Assembly (NCBI GenBank): GCA_903929895.1
Contig: CAIYWM010000453.1
Span: 1-17,174 of the forward strand
Length of the DNA: 17,174 nt
Origin: an uncultured Alphaproteobacteria bacterium
GTDB taxonomy: Bacteria; Pseudomonadota; Alphaproteobacteria; Reyranellales; Reyranellaceae
Reading direction: 5' to 3'
Every line of letters begins with the position of its first letter. Position 1 is the first letter of the stretch. This document shows positions 6,123 to 14,947 of this stretch, piece after piece. The notes under the pieces are model-generated. The model was given only the letters and a program-made list of their open reading frames with translations, made no database searches and was not told the origin of the DNA. A program made the translations under genes and the position numbers.

Positions 6123-7369
6123 TGACCGAGCCACGCACGCCGCTCCCCGAGACCCTCGACGTCCTGCTGCGGTTCGGCGCGCTGATGCTGCGCGCCGGCG
6201 ACACCGCCTTCCGGGTGCGCGATGCCATGCGTCGCCTGGCCCATGCGCTCGGCATCGAGCAGGTCGAGGTCGAGCTGTCGACCGTCGGCCTGACCGCAAC
6301 GGCGTGGACCGGAGGTGAGGCCACGACGCTGGCCCGCGAGATCGGTCCGCCCGGCGTCGATGCCTCGAGGATCGCCGCCCTGGAATCGCTGTCGCTCCGC
6401 GCCGCTCCCGGCCTCGACACGGCGACGCTGAAAGCCGAGCTCGACGGGATCGAGAAGGCGCCCCCGCTGCACGGGCTGCTGCCGGTCGCGCTGTCGATGG
6501 CGGTCGCCTCGACGGCCTTCTCCTACCTCAACGGTGGCGACCTGCTGGCGACGGGTGCGGCGGCGGTCAGCGGCGGTATCGGCCAGGCGGCCCGGACCCT
6601 GCTGTCGCGCCAGGGCTTCAACCAGTTCGCCATGACCGCGCTGTGCGCCGTGCTGGCATCCGGCCTCTACTGTCTGATCGTGATGGGCTTCGGGGTGCAT
6701 ACCTTCGCCTTCGCCCACGCGATCGGCTTCATCTCGGCGGTGCTGTTCCTGGTGCCGGGCTTTCCCCTCGTCGCCGCGCTTCTCGACCTGACGCAGCACC
6801 AGACCAGTGCCGGCATGACGCGCCTGTTCTACGGCGTGCTGCTGACGTTGAGCGCCGCCTGCGGCATGTCGGTGGTGGCGATGCTGGCCGGCCTCGCGCC
6901 AGCGCCGGCCGCGCCGCCGCCCGGCGCGATCGAGCCGCTCACCGTGCTGTGGCGGGCGCTCGCCTGCTTCGCCGGCGGCTATGGCTACGGCATCCTGTTC
7001 AACAACCCGCATCGCACGGTTCTCGCGGTGGCGCTGCTGTCGATGGTCGGCAACGAGGTGCGGCTCGGCCTGCACGATCTCGGTCTTGCCCTGCCACAGG
7101 CGACATTCTTCGGCGCGCTGGCGGTCGGGCTGGGCGCCTCGCTGGTGCGCCGTCGCCTGCACGCGCCGCGCATCGCGCTGACGGTGCCCAGCATCATCAT
7201 GATGACGCCCGGCCTGTTCGCCTTCCAGACGATCGTGTTCCTGAACCAGGGCAAGGCGCTGTCGGCGGTCGAGGCCGCCGCCACCTGTGGCTTCGCGGTC
7301 GGCGGCATGGCGATGGGTCTGATCGCCTCTCGCTTTCTCACCGAGCGGCAGTGGCGCTACGAGCGCTAG
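6122..7369 (+). CDS. thrE: ThrE-type threonine/serine exporter
   Basis: The 415-residue product matches the single-chain ThrE family, which exports threonine and serine across the inner membrane using the proton gradient. The N-terminal soluble part (about 1-120) has the family signature LLRFGALMLRAGDTAFRVRDAMRRLAHALGI. From about residue 120 a series of roughly ten hydrophobic segments follows, including LHGLLPVALSMAVASTAFSYL, AIGFISAVLFLVPGFPLVAALLDL and a C-terminal half with VPSIIMMTPGLFAFQTIVF. Its ATG overlaps the mqo TGA by one base (TGATG), so translation probably depends on termination at the end of mqo. The amber codon in mqo could therefore reduce its expression. It ends in TAG, 19 bp before a strong stem-loop. 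The exact substrate is inferred from the family. Confidence 0.88.
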   Translation: MTEPRTPLPETLDVLLRFGALMLRAGDTAFRVRDAMRRLAHALGIEQVEVELSTVGLTATAWTGGEATTLAREIGPPGVDASRIAALESLSLRAAPGLDTATLKAELDGIEKAPPLHGLLPVALSMAVASTAFSYLNGGDLLATGAAAVSGGIGQAARTLLSRQGFNQFAMTALCAVLASGLYCLIVMGFGVHTFAFAHAIGFISAVLFLVPGFPLVAALLDLTQHQTSAGMTRLFYGVLLTLSAACGMSVVAMLAGLAPAPAAPPPGAIEPLTVLWRALACFAGGYGYGILFNNPHRTVLAVALLSMVGNEVRLGLHDLGLALPQATFFGALAVGLGASLVRRRLHAPRIALTVPSIIMMTPGLFAFQTIVFLNQGKALSAVEAAATCGFAVGGMAMGLIASRFLTERQWRYER

Positions 7370-7388
7370 CCCCTGGAGCACTCAAACT

Positions 7389-7419
7389 CTTCCCCTTTGC
7401 GGAGCCCGCAAAGGGGAAG
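7389..7419. terminator. Stem-loop between convergent thrE and fumC
   Basis: A perfect 14-bp stem pairs 7389-7402 (CTTCCCCTTTGCGG) with 7406-7419, closed by a 3-nt loop (AGC). It lies between the stops of thrE (7369) and fumC (7440), so it can act in both directions. There is no T-run on either strand, so it may need Rho or act as a 3' end stabiliser rather than a textbook intrinsic terminator. Confidence 0.8.
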
Positions 7420-7439
7420 TGCCCTCGTCTTACCTGCGA

Positions 7440-8843
7440 CTACTCCGTCGCGACGTAAGGGTGAACCATCTTCGACGGATCGACGACCTTGTCGAACTCG
7501 GCCTCGGTCACATACTCCAGCTTCAGCGCCGCCTCCTTGAGCGTGAGGTCGTGGTCGATCGCGTAGTGGGCTATCTTGGAGGCCTTGTCGTAGCCGATCA
7601 CCGGCGCCAGCGCCGTCACCAGCATCAGCGAGCGATCGACATACTCCTTGATCTTCTTGAGGTTGGGCTGGGTGCCCTCGACCAGGAACTTGCGGAAGTT
7701 GGCACAGCCGTCGGTCATCAGCGTGATCGAATGCGCGACGTTGTAGATCATCAGCGGCTTGTAGACGTTCATCTCGAGGTAACCGCTGGCGCCGCCGAAG
7801 CCCACCGCCACGTCGTTGGCCATGACCTGCACCGCGATCATGGTCAGCGCCTCGGCCTGGGTCGGGTTGACCTTGCCCGGCATGATCGAGGAACCGGGCT
7901 CGTTCTCCGGGATGTGCAGTTCTGCGAAGCCGGCGCGCGGGCCGCAGGACATCAGCCGGATGTCGTTGCCGATCTTGTAGAGCGAGACCGCGAGCGTACG
8001 GAACGCGCCCGAGAGCTGGACCAGCGCGTCGTGCGCGCCCTGCACGGTGAACTTGTTGGGCGCCGTCACGAACGGCAGGCTCGTCAGCTTGGTGATCTCC
8101 GCCGCCGCCGCCTCGGCAAAGCCGGGGGCCGCGTTGATGCCGGTGCCGACCGCCGTGCCGCCCAGCGCCAGGCGATAGACGCCCTTCAGCGCATCTTCGA
8201 TCCTCTCGATATTGTCGGCCAGCATGCCGGCATAGCCCGACCATTCCTGGCCGAGCGTGATCGGCGTCGCATCCTGCATGTGGGTGCGGCCGATCTTGAC
8301 GATGTCCTTCCATTCCTTCGCCTTGGCGTCGATCGCGTCGTGCAGCGCCTTCAGCGACGGCAGCAGCCGCTCCTTCGTGTTGACCGCGGCGGCGATGTAC
8401 ATGACCGACGGGAACGAATCGTTGGACGATTGCGACATGTTGACGTGGTCGTTGGGATGCACCGGCTTCTTGGAGCCGAGCGGCGTGCCGGCGAGCTGGC
8501 AGCAGCGGTTCGAGATCACCTCGTTCACGTTCATGTTGAACTGCGTGCCGCTGCCGGTCATCCAGACGTGCAGCGGGAACATGTCATGGTGCTGGCCGGC
8601 GAGGATCTCGTCGCAGGTCTCGAGGATCAGCTTGTGCGCCGTGTCGTCGAGTCGCTTGCCGGCATGGTTGGCGTTGGCGCAGGCCTTTTTCAGGGTCGCA
8701 TAGGCGGTGATCATCTCGCGCGGCATCAGGTCCTTGCCGATGCTGAAATGCTCGAGCGACCGCTGTGTCTGCGCGCCCCAGAGCTTGTCGGCCGGAACGC
8801 TCACCTCACCCAGGCTGTCTGTTTCCTTGCGAACGTCTGCCAC
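7440..8843 (-). CDS. fumC: Fumarate hydratase, class II
   Basis: FumC interconverts fumarate and malate in the TCA cycle as a cytoplasmic homotetramer without an iron-sulfur cluster. The 467-residue product has the full family pattern: [28 protein letters not shown] at the N-terminus, [40 protein letters not shown] at about 185-194 and the superfamily signature [11 protein letters not shown] at 317-327. I prefer the GTG at 8841-8843 to the upstream ATG at 8853-8855. The sequence ATGAGGTGCCGC puts GAGG at good spacing before GTG, and the product then starts [12 protein letters not shown] like other FumC proteins. It ends in TAG. It lies 51 bp downstream of arfB on the same strand and could be the last gene of that operon. 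Its malate product is the substrate of the interrupted Mqo nearby. Confidence 0.96.
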   Translation of the reverse strand: MADVRKETDSLGEVSVPADKLWGAQTQRSLEHFSIGKDLMPREMITAYATLKKACANANHAGKRLDDTAHKLILETCDEILAGQHHDMFPLHVWMTGSGTQFNMNVNEVISNRCCQLAGTPLGSKKPVHPNDHVNMSQSSNDSFPSVMYIAAAVNTKERLLPSLKALHDAIDAKAKEWKDIVKIGRTHMQDATPITLGQEWSGYAGMLADNIERIEDALKGVYRLALGGTAVGTGINAAPGFAEAAAAEITKLTSLPFVTAPNKFTVQGAHDALVQLSGAFRTLAVSLYKIGNDIRLMSCGPRAGFAELHIPENEPGSSIMPGKVNPTQAEALTMIAVQVMANDVAVGFGGASGYLEMNVYKPLMIYNVAHSITLMTDGCANFRKFLVEGTQPNLKKIKEYVDRSLMLVTALAPVIGYDKASKIAHYAIDHDLTLKEAALKLEYVTEAEFDKVVDPSKMVHPYVATE

Positions 8844-8844
8844 G

Positions 8845-8894
8845 CGGCACCTCATCTGGTTTGGCAGGACAGTACCCCAACCTTCCCCGTGCCG
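8845..8894 (-). promoter_or_regulatory. Inverted repeat that could hide the fumC start
   Basis: In the minus-strand transcript, CGGCAC (complement of 8889-8894, just after the arfB stop) can pair with GTGCCG (complement of 8845-8850). The second arm sits between the GAGG ribosome site and the GTG start of fumC. Pairing would cover the initiation region, so fumC translation could depend on ribosomes leaving arfB. A 6-bp stem across 38 nt is modest, and this is only a candidate. Confidence 0.2.
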
Positions 8895-9338
8895 TCAGTC
8901 GTCAGATGACCGGGCCTTCCGCAGGGATTTGACAGTGCCGTGACGCTTCTTGTCGTCGACCCGGCGGCGCTTGGCCGCGCGGCTCACCTTGGTCTTCACG
9001 CGCGGCACCGGCTTGTGGGTCGCCTCGCGAATCAGCTCGATCAGGCGGGCGAGCGCCTCCTCGCGGTTGCGCAACTGGCTACGTTGGCCCTGGGCCACCA
9101 GCACCAGCACGCCGTCGCGTGTGAGGCGCCGGCCCGCCAGACGTTCCAGCCGCTGCCGCACATCGTCGGGCAGCGACGGCGAACGGCGGACGTCGAAACG
9201 AAGCTGCACCGCCGTCGATGTCGTGTTGACGTGCTGGCCGCCGGGGCCGGCGGCGCGCACGAAGCTTTCCTGGATCTCGTCAGGGTCGATCGCCAGCGAA
9301 CCGGTCACCCGGATCGGGGCCGCCCCGGCCGGCGTCAT
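8895..9338 (-). CDS. arfB: Alternative ribosome-rescue factor ArfB (peptidyl-tRNA hydrolase)
   Basis: ArfB (YaeJ) enters stalled ribosomes lacking a stop codon and hydrolyses the peptidyl-tRNA. The 147-residue product has the catalytic GPGGQHVN motif at 31-38 (GGQ at 33-35), the release-factor-like fold that follows (TSTAVQLRFDV), and QRSQLRNREEALARL as in related class I release-factor-like proteins. The C-terminal tail is highly basic (KPVPRVKTKVSRAAKRRRVDDKKRH), the part known to lie in the empty mRNA channel. Length and layout are normal. Its ATG overlaps the TGA of the ankyrin gene (ATGA), showing translational coupling. Stop is TGA. Confidence 0.93.
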   Translation of the reverse strand: MTPAGAAPIRVTGSLAIDPDEIQESFVRAAGPGGQHVNTTSTAVQLRFDVRRSPSLPDDVRQRLERLAGRRLTRDGVLVLVAQGQRSQLRNREEALARLIELIREATHKPVPRVKTKVSRAAKRRRVDDKKRHGTVKSLRKARSSDD

Positions 9339-9898
9339 TCCTGGCCGCCGGCCTTGCGCAGCATCGTCTCGATGGATCCGCGGTTGTTCTGCCTCGCGTA
9401 GCCCAGCGCGGTGCGGCCGGTGAAGTCGCGCGAGTTGGGCTCGGCCTTCTTCTCGAGGAGAAGCCGCACGATCTCGGCGTAGCCACGCCCCGAGGCGATC
9501 ATCAGCGCCGTCTGTCCCTGGCGATTCTGCACGCGCGTGCTGGCGTTCCGGCGCAGCAGGGCCTCGGCGATGTCGACGTCACCCTTCTCGGTGGCGCGCA
9601 TGAGTGCCGAGTAGCCTTCGGGATCGACGGCATCGACCCGCGCGCCGCCCTTCAGGAGGGTCTCGACCACCGCGATATGCCCGGCACGGACCGCCACGAT
9701 CAGCAGCGGCTGACCGTTGTTGGCGGTCTGGTTCGGGCTCTCCTGCTTCAGCAGGGCCTGACGTACCTTCTCCTCATCGCCCTCCATCACGGCCTGGACG
9801 ATCTGCTTCTGGCCGAGCAGGTCCGAGCTGGACGACTGTGCGAGCACAGCGCCTGCCGGAACGGTCATCGAGAGGGCAAGAAAAGCACGCCGGATCAT
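9335..9898 (-). CDS. Exported ankyrin-repeat protein
   Basis: The 187-residue product has a signal peptide ([20 protein letters not shown], likely cleaved before QSSSS) and then about four ankyrin repeats across residues 30-185. Examples are [82 protein letters not shown] and [24 protein letters not shown]. It should be periplasmic and bind a partner protein; no enzyme domain is present. The ATG at 9896-9898 overlaps the gshB TGA, and its own TGA overlaps the arfB ATG. It is therefore locked into the gshB-ank-arfB chain. Its target is unknown; glutathione synthesis and ribosome rescue give no obvious clue. Confidence 0.88.
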   Translation of the reverse strand: MIRRAFLALSMTVPAGAVLAQSSSSDLLGQKQIVQAVMEGDEEKVRQALLKQESPNQTANNGQPLLIVAVRAGHIAVVETLLKGGARVDAVDPEGYSALMRATEKGDVDIAEALLRRNASTRVQNRQGQTALMIASGRGYAEIVRLLLEKKAEPNSRDFTGRTALGYARQNNRGSIETMLRKAGGQE

Positions 9899-10857
9899 GA
9901 CTTTCTCCCGCGGGTTTCCTGGTAGCGGACCTCGATCCGGTCCCAGATCTGCGCTTCCAGCGACACACCGTCGAAGCGATTGATCTGCTGCAAACCGGTC
10001 GGCGAGGTGACGTTGATCTCGGTGAGATAGTCGCCGATCACGTCGATGCCGACGAAGATCAGGCCGCGCTTCGCCAGTTCCGGCCCGATCGTCTCGCACA
10101 GCTCGATGTCGCGCTTCGTAAGCGAAGCCTTCACGGCCTTGCCGCCGACATGCATGTTGGAGCGCGCCTCGCCGGCCGCGGGCACGCGGTCGATCGCGCC
10201 GACCGCCTTGCCGTCGATCAGGATGATGCGCTTGTCGCCCTTGCGCACCTCGGGAAGGTAGCGCTGGGCGATCACCGGCTCGCGGCTGCGCTGGGAAAAC
10301 ATCTCAAGCAGCGACGCGAAATTCTCGTCGTCGGGGCGAACGCGGAAGACGCCGGCGCCGCCGTTGCCGAACAGCGGCTTCAGGATGATGTCCTGATGCT
10401 CGTCGCGGAACTCGCGCAGCGCGCGCGCATCGGCGGTGATCAGCGTGGGCGGCATCACATTGTCGAAATGCGTGACGAACAGCTTCTCCGGCGCGTTGCG
10501 CACGCTGGCCGGATCGTTGACCACCAGCGTCTTCGGATGGATATGCTCGAGCAGGTGCGTCGTGGTGATGTACGACATGTCGAACGGCGGGTCCTGGCGC
10601 AGCAGCACGACATCGATGGTCGACAGATCGATCATCTCGGGCACGCCAAGCGTGAAATGATTGCCCTTCTCGCGGCGCAGTTTCATCGGCTGCGCGCGGG
10701 CCATCACCTTGCGGTCGCGGAAGATCAGGTCGGCCGGCGTATAGTGCCAGACCGCGTAGCCGCGCTTCTCGGCTTCCAAGCCGAGCACGAAGGTCGAATC
10801 GCCGTCGATGTCGATCGTCGAGACATGGTCCATCTGGATGGCGACGTTGAGCTTCAT
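9895..10857 (-). CDS. gshB: Glutathione synthetase
   Basis: GshB joins gamma-glutamylcysteine and glycine with ATP to make glutathione in the cytoplasm. The 320-residue product has the family N-terminal region ([34 protein letters not shown]) and [19 protein letters not shown] at 87-105. The ATP-grasp features are [15 protein letters not shown] at 159-173, [19 protein letters not shown] at 198-216, and [17 protein letters not shown] at 276-292 with the Mg-binding E280 and N282. Length is normal. AGGA sits 8 nt before the ATG. It follows the SirB1-type gene by 38 bp, and its TGA overlaps the next start. No gshA is in the window. Confidence 0.97.
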   Translation of the reverse strand: MKLNVAIQMDHVSTIDIDGDSTFVLGLEAEKRGYAVWHYTPADLIFRDRKVMARAQPMKLRREKGNHFTLGVPEMIDLSTIDVVLLRQDPPFDMSYITTTHLLEHIHPKTLVVNDPASVRNAPEKLFVTHFDNVMPPTLITADARALREFRDEHQDIILKPLFGNGGAGVFRVRPDDENFASLLEMFSQRSREPVIAQRYLPEVRKGDKRIILIDGKAVGAIDRVPAAGEARSNMHVGGKAVKASLTKRDIELCETIGPELAKRGLIFVGIDVIGDYLTEINVTSPTGLQQINRFDGVSLEAQIWDRIEVRYQETRGRKS

Positions 10858-10895
10858 GGTGGAATCCTGGCTGGCGGGGCTGAGGTCGTCTGGTT

Positions 10896-11723
10896 TCAGT
10901 TAAGGCCGCGGCGCAGTTCCTGCAACAGGGCCGAGGCCTGCCGGCGGAGGTCGGCATCGACGTCGAGTTCGAGGATGCGTTCATAGGCGGCGATCGCCGC
11001 CCGTCGCTTGTCGAGGCGGGCGTTGAGCCGGGCGGCTTCGAACAACAGCTCGATCCGGTCCGGCGCAATCGCCAGCATGCGGTCGAGCGAGCGCGCCGTG
11101 CCAGGCCAATCCTCGCGTTTGGCGAGGCGCAGCCGCACGTTGTTCTCGAGCCGCAGCAGCACGTCGCGGTCGGGGACGGGATCGAAATGCGCCGGCGCGA
11201 GTTCGGCGTCCGGGCCCAGGACCTGCCGCAGCAGCCTGCGCAGATCCGCAGCCTCGCGCACGGCGCCTTCATGGAACGGATCGACGACATGGCGAGCGCC
11301 GTCGATGCCGATGCGGATCAGGAAATGACCCGGGAACGCCAAGCCCTCGGCCTGCCAGCCTTGGGCGCGGGCGACATGCAGGTAGAGGATCGACAACGCG
11401 ACGGGCAGACCCTTGCGGCGCTCGATGACGCGCACCAGGTCGGCGTTCTGCAGATCGTCGTAGGTCTCGCTGTCGCCCCGATAGGCGTAGGACCGTGCGA
11501 TCACCTCGGACAGCGCTTCCGGCGTCGCACCGCGGCGGTGCACCAGGTCCGCGAGGTCGTCGGTCATTGCCGTCACATGCTGGCGGAAGGGCGCAAGTTC
11601 CGTCGGCGCGCCGCCGCCGAGGACGCTCAGCAGGAACCCCGCCTCGAGCAGATCGATGCGCTCGCCGTCGCCGGCACAAAGATCCTTCAGCCGCCCCAGG
11701 TCATTCGTCAGATCATCCGTCAC
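10896..11723 (-). CDS. SirB1-family protein (transglutaminase-like fold plus TPR)
   Basis: The 275-residue product matches the SirB1/YchA family. The core is [39 protein letters not shown], followed by HVVDPFHEG, a transglutaminase-like fold. The C-terminal part (about 195-275) has tetratricopeptide-like helices ([45 protein letters not shown]). The only cysteine is C16, outside the core, so thiol catalysis as in true transglutaminases is unlikely. The biological role of the family is not established. Start is GTG at 11721-11723 with GGAG 8 nt upstream; that ribosome site lies inside the end of yraN, which stops 3 bp before the GTG. Confidence 0.82.
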   Translation of the reverse strand: MTDDLTNDLGRLKDLCAGDGERIDLLEAGFLLSVLGGGAPTELAPFRQHVTAMTDDLADLVHRRGATPEALSEVIARSYAYRGDSETYDDLQNADLVRVIERRKGLPVALSILYLHVARAQGWQAEGLAFPGHFLIRIGIDGARHVVDPFHEGAVREAADLRRLLRQVLGPDAELAPAHFDPVPDRDVLLRLENNVRLRLAKREDWPGTARSLDRMLAIAPDRIELLFEAARLNARLDKRRAAIAAYERILELDVDADLRRQASALLQELRRGLN

Positions 11724-11726
11724 GAA

Positions 11727-12092
11727 TCACTCCGGCGCTTGCCAGACGTCGGGCAGGTGGCGCGGCCACACGCCGCCAACCAGCACCGCATCGAAGCGCA
11801 CCGAGCAGGCGGCATAGCGCGGATGATGGGCGATGAACAGGCTGGCGGCGCGCGACACGCGGCCGAACTGCCGATTCCCCAGCGCGTCGGCCGCCTTGAC
11901 GAAATCGCCGCGGGCCTTGACCTCGACGAAGGCCAGCACGTTGCCGCGACGGGCCACGATGTCGATCTCGCCGAGCCGCGTCTTGTAGCGCCGCCCGAGG
12001 ATCGTGTAGCCGCCGAGCCGCAGCCGCCACACCGCTCGCCATTCGGCGGCATGGCCCATGCGGTAGGCTTTCTGGCGGGACGTGGTCGTCAC
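11727..12092 (-). CDS. yraN: YraN/UPF0102-family endonuclease-like protein
   Basis: The 121-residue product carries the restriction-endonuclease-like core of the UPF0102 family: RMGHAAEWRAVWRLRLGGYTILGRRYKTRLGEIDIVARRGNVLAFVEVKAR, with E at position 16, D43 and the ExK pair (VEVK). It probably binds or cuts DNA, but the cellular role is not established. The start is GTG at 12090-12092, overlapping the rsmI TGA (GTGA). The usual place of this gene is directly after rsmI, and that is what is seen here. Stop TGA. Confidence 0.92.
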   Translation of the reverse strand: MTTTSRQKAYRMGHAAEWRAVWRLRLGGYTILGRRYKTRLGEIDIVARRGNVLAFVEVKARGDFVKAADALGNRQFGRVSRAASLFIAHHPRYAACSVRFDAVLVGGVWPRHLPDVWQAPE

Positions 12093-12982
12093 GGCGCGCC
12101 GCGCTTCAGTTCGAGGGCGCGGGCATAGACGTCGCGCCGCTTCAGCCCGTAGCGCGCCGCCACCTCGGCCGCGGCATCCTTCACCGATGCTCCCGTCATC
12201 GCCTCCCGCAACGCATCGTCGACGGTGCCGGCGCTGCGCTCGGTATCGGCGGAGGGCGCACCGATCACGATCACGATCTCGCCCTTCACATCGGGATGGG
12301 TGGCATAGTGCGCGGCCAGCGCGCCGAGCGGGGCGCGTCGAACCTCCTCGAACAGCTTGGTGAGCTCGCGCGCCACGGCCGCCGGGCGATCGCCCAGCAG
12401 GTCCACCAGATCGGCCAGCGACTCAGGCAGGCGATGGGGCGCCTCGAAGAACACGAGCGTCGACGGAATGGACGCCACCTCGCCGATGGCCCGCCGCCGC
12501 TCCGTCGCCTTGGCCGGCAGGAAGCCCGCGAAGAAGAAGCGGTCGGTCGGCAGCCCCGACAAAGCGAGGGCCATCGGAACGGCCGAGGGACCCGGCGCCG
12601 AGGTGACCGGATGGCCGGCCTCGACCGCCGCCCGAACCAGCCGGTAGCCCGGATCGGAGATCAGCGGCATGCCGGCATCCGAAACCAGGGCGACGCTCTT
12701 GCCGGCGTCCAGCGCCCGCAGGAGACGCGGCTCGGACTTGTCCTGCGTCGCGTCGCTGTAGGACACGGTCGGGGCGGAAATGCCATAATGGGTCGCGAGT
12801 TTGGCGAACACGCGGGTGTCCTCGCAGGCGATCAGGTCGGCCGCTTGCAGCACGTCGAGTGCGCGCAGCGTGATGTCGCGCATGTTGCCGATCGGTGTGG
12901 CAACAATATGCAGCCCCGGAGCGAGCGGCGGTTTACGCGGGGGCTGCCCGTCGGTAGCTTGGGGTCGTTCGTCCAAGTCCAT
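12089..12982 (-). CDS. rsmI: 16S rRNA (cytidine-1402 2'-O)-methyltransferase
   Basis: RsmI adds the 2'-O-methyl group to C1402 in the decoding centre of 16S rRNA, using S-adenosylmethionine. The 297-residue product has the tetrapyrrole-methylase-type fold: HIVATPIGNMRDITLRALDVLQAADLIACEDTR at 25-57, SDAGMPLISDPGYRLV at 101-116, APGPSAVPMALALSGLPTDRFFFAGFLP at 129-156 and FFEAPHRLPESL. The start at 12980-12982 gives a normal N-terminus; earlier in-frame starts would run into the divergent lipoprotein gene. Only 28 bp separate it from that gene's start, so promoters must overlap coding sequence. It heads the minus-strand block ending at fumC or arfB. Confidence 0.96.
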   Translation of the reverse strand: MDLDERPQATDGQPPRKPPLAPGLHIVATPIGNMRDITLRALDVLQAADLIACEDTRVFAKLATHYGISAPTVSYSDATQDKSEPRLLRALDAGKSVALVSDAGMPLISDPGYRLVRAAVEAGHPVTSAPGPSAVPMALALSGLPTDRFFFAGFLPAKATERRRAIGEVASIPSTLVFFEAPHRLPESLADLVDLLGDRPAAVARELTKLFEEVRRAPLGALAAHYATHPDVKGEIVIVIGAPSADTERSAGTVDDALREAMTGASVKDAAAEVAARYGLKRRDVYARALELKRGAP

Positions 12983-13010
12983 CTGTTTCCGATCGCCGGA
13001 GTACGCGCCG

Positions 13011-14192
13011 ATGCGTAGGTCATTCATTGCGCTTGCCACTGCCGCCCTCCTGGTGGGCGCCTGCAGCGAGCCGCCCAAGCCTAGCACGAGGACGGCGCAG
13101 GCGGTGACTGTCACGCCCAAGGCCGGATCGCCGCTGACCGCGTCCGGCAAGGCGCGCATCGCCTTGCTGCTGCCGCTCAGCGGTCGCGCCGCGCCGATCG
13201 GGCAGGCCATGCAGCAGGCTGCCGAAATGGCGCTGTTCGACACCGGCTCCAAGGACATCGCCCTTTCGGCCTATGACAGCGGCGAGAGCGCCGACACCGC
13301 CATCGAGGCCTATCGCAAGGCCCGTCTCGACGGGGCGGCCCTCGTCCTGGGACCGCTCTACGGGACCTCGGCCTCGGCGCTGGTGCCCCTGGTCAGCCAG
13401 GGCGGCATGAACGTGGTCGCCTTCTCCAACGACGAGCAGGTGGCGCAGCGCGGCGTCTGGATCATGGGCATCGCGGCGCCGCCCCAGGTCCGGCGCGTGG
13501 TCGACCATGCCTTCGAGGCGGGCATCCGCCGGTTCGCGACCTTCGCGCCGCAGACGACCTACGGCCAGCAGATGTCGAGCACACTCGATACCTATGTCAC
13601 GCGACGCGGCGGCACCGTGGTCGGCCGCGAATTCTTCGACCCCAACGGCGCCGACATCCCGGCCCAGGCCCGGCTGCTCGCCGCCTCGGCCCGGACCGAG
13701 GGGGAAAGCGGCAAGGTCGCCGTTCTCGTGCCGGTGGCGCCGCCCCTCCTGTCGACGGCGCTCGCCTCGCTCGCCACCAACGGCCTCGACGGCCGCGCCA
13801 TCCAGCTCATCGGCACGGGCGTGTGGGATTTCCCCGGCGTCGGCTCGGAGACCATGCTGCGCGGCGCCTGGTACGCCGCGCCCGATCCGGCAAGGCGCGC
13901 CGACTTCGAGCGCCGGTTCGTTTCGACCTACGGCCGGCCGCCGCACCGGCTGGCGACGCTCGCCTATGACGGCGTGGGGCTTGCCGCCCAGCTCGGGCGG
14001 CTGAAGCCGGGCGGCGACTTCTCGGCCGAGGCGATCGCCAATCCCAACGGATGGTCCGGCGTCGACGGCATCTTCCGCTTCCTGCCCGACGGCCGCTCCG
14101 AGCGGGCGCTCGCCGTGATCGAGATCCAGGGAGACCGCGGCGTGGTCGTCAGCCCCGCCCCCACGACCTTCGCCGGCCAGCCGACGAACTGA
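13011..14192 (+). CDS. Penicillin-binding-protein-activator-like lipoprotein
   Basis: The 393-residue product starts with a lipoprotein signal (MRRSFIALATAALLVGAC, lipid attachment at C18) and then a periplasmic-binding-protein fold of the LpoA/LppC type. Visible segments are IALLLPLSGRAAPIGQAMQQAAEMALFD, LVLGPLYGTSASALVPLVSQGGMNVVAFSND and GIRRFATFAPQTTYGQQM. A C-terminal FVSTYGRPPHRLATLAYDGVGL follows. In enterobacteria LpoA activates the peptidoglycan synthase PBP1A from the outer membrane; the alphaproteobacterial relatives share the fold, but the partner is inferred. The start has GGAG at 12998-13001. The position beside rsmI is typical of many proteobacteria. TGA is followed one base later by the HAD gene ATG, so the two form an operon. 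Confidence 0.88.
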   Translation: MRRSFIALATAALLVGACSEPPKPSTRTAQAVTVTPKAGSPLTASGKARIALLLPLSGRAAPIGQAMQQAAEMALFDTGSKDIALSAYDSGESADTAIEAYRKARLDGAALVLGPLYGTSASALVPLVSQGGMNVVAFSNDEQVAQRGVWIMGIAAPPQVRRVVDHAFEAGIRRFATFAPQTTYGQQMSSTLDTYVTRRGGTVVGREFFDPNGADIPAQARLLAASARTEGESGKVAVLVPVAPPLLSTALASLATNGLDGRAIQLIGTGVWDFPGVGSETMLRGAWYAAPDPARRADFERRFVSTYGRPPHRLATLAYDGVGLAAQLGRLKPGGDFSAEAIANPNGWSGVDGIFRFLPDGRSERALAVIEIQGDRGVVVSPAPTTFAGQPTN

Positions 14193-14193
14193 C

Positions 14194-14931
14194 ATGGTCG
14201 ATCTTCCCAAGGCAGGGCTTCCCCGCGCCATCCTGTTCGACATGGACGACACGCTGATCCGTGCCTACGCGCAACCGGAGGAGGCGTGGACCCGCCTGCT
14301 CCATGTCTTTTCCGCCCATCTCGACGCTCATGACGAGGCGGCCATCGCGCGCGTGCGGACGGCCGTCATGGAGGAGGCGCGCGCCTTCTGGAACGACCGC
14401 GCCGAGGCCGCCAAGTGGCGGCTCGATATCCCGGGCGCCCGCCGCCTGTCGGTCCGCCGCGGCCTTGCCAGACTGGGACGCCCCGACGACGCGCTGGCCG
14501 ACCGCATCGCCGATTCCTTCACCGAACTGCGGCGCAAGGAATACCGGCTCTATCCCGATGCCCACGCCACGGTCGATGCGCTGCGCGATGCCGGCGTCCG
14601 GCTGGCGCTCGTGACCAACGGCGCGGGCGAGACCCAGCGCGCCAAGATCGAGCGGTTCGAGCTCGCCCATCGCTTCCATCACATCCAGATCGAGGGCGAA
14701 TTCGGCCAGGGCAAACCCGAGCTTGCGGTCTACCGCCACGCGCTGGAGCGGCTGGGTGTGGCTGCGGAAGACGCCTGGATGGTCGGCGACAACTACGAAT
14801 GGGAAGTGGTGGCGCCGCAGGCACTGGGCATGGCCGGCATCTGGTACGACCCGTTCGACGCCGGCGTTCCGGCGCACGCGACGGCCAAGCCGACCCGCAT
14901 CATCAAGCGGCTGGCCGAGCTGATCGAGTAG
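14194..14931 (+). CDS. HAD-superfamily phosphatase
   Basis: The 245-residue product is a HAD-IA-type hydrolase. Motif I is FDMDDTL (nucleophile D16, acid/base D18), motif II VTNG at 140-143, motif III K174 in GQGKPE, and motif IV GDNYEWEV at 198-205 (D199). A helical cap lies between motifs I and II (about 25-115). Such enzymes remove phosphate from small molecules such as 2-phosphoglycolate, sugar phosphates or nucleoside monophosphates; the substrate cannot be read from the sequence. It follows the lipoprotein gene by one base and ends in TAG, 16 bp before the stop of the convergent hydroxylase gene. Confidence 0.9.
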   Translation: MVDLPKAGLPRAILFDMDDTLIRAYAQPEEAWTRLLHVFSAHLDAHDEAAIARVRTAVMEEARAFWNDRAEAAKWRLDIPGARRLSVRRGLARLGRPDDALADRIADSFTELRRKEYRLYPDAHATVDALRDAGVRLALVTNGAGETQRAKIERFELAHRFHHIQIEGEFGQGKPELAVYRHALERLGVAAEDAWMVGDNYEWEVVAPQALGMAGIWYDPFDAGVPAHATAKPTRIIKRLAELIE

Positions 14932-14947
14932 CCGGCGGGATCGGCGA

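Noticed and set aside
2649..6299. A 1216-codon minus-strand open frame antisense to cupin, mqo and the start of thrE
   Set aside because: It overlaps recognisable genes on both strands and its translation has no domain; long antisense frames are expected in DNA this GC-rich.
8853..8855. ATG start for fumC
   Set aside because: This ATG forms part of the GAGG ribosome site; the GTG 10 bp on gives the family-like N-terminus.
7419..8909. A 496-codon plus-strand frame opposite fumC
   Set aside because: It is fully antisense to a textbook FumC and shows only RDxH/V-rich shadow composition.
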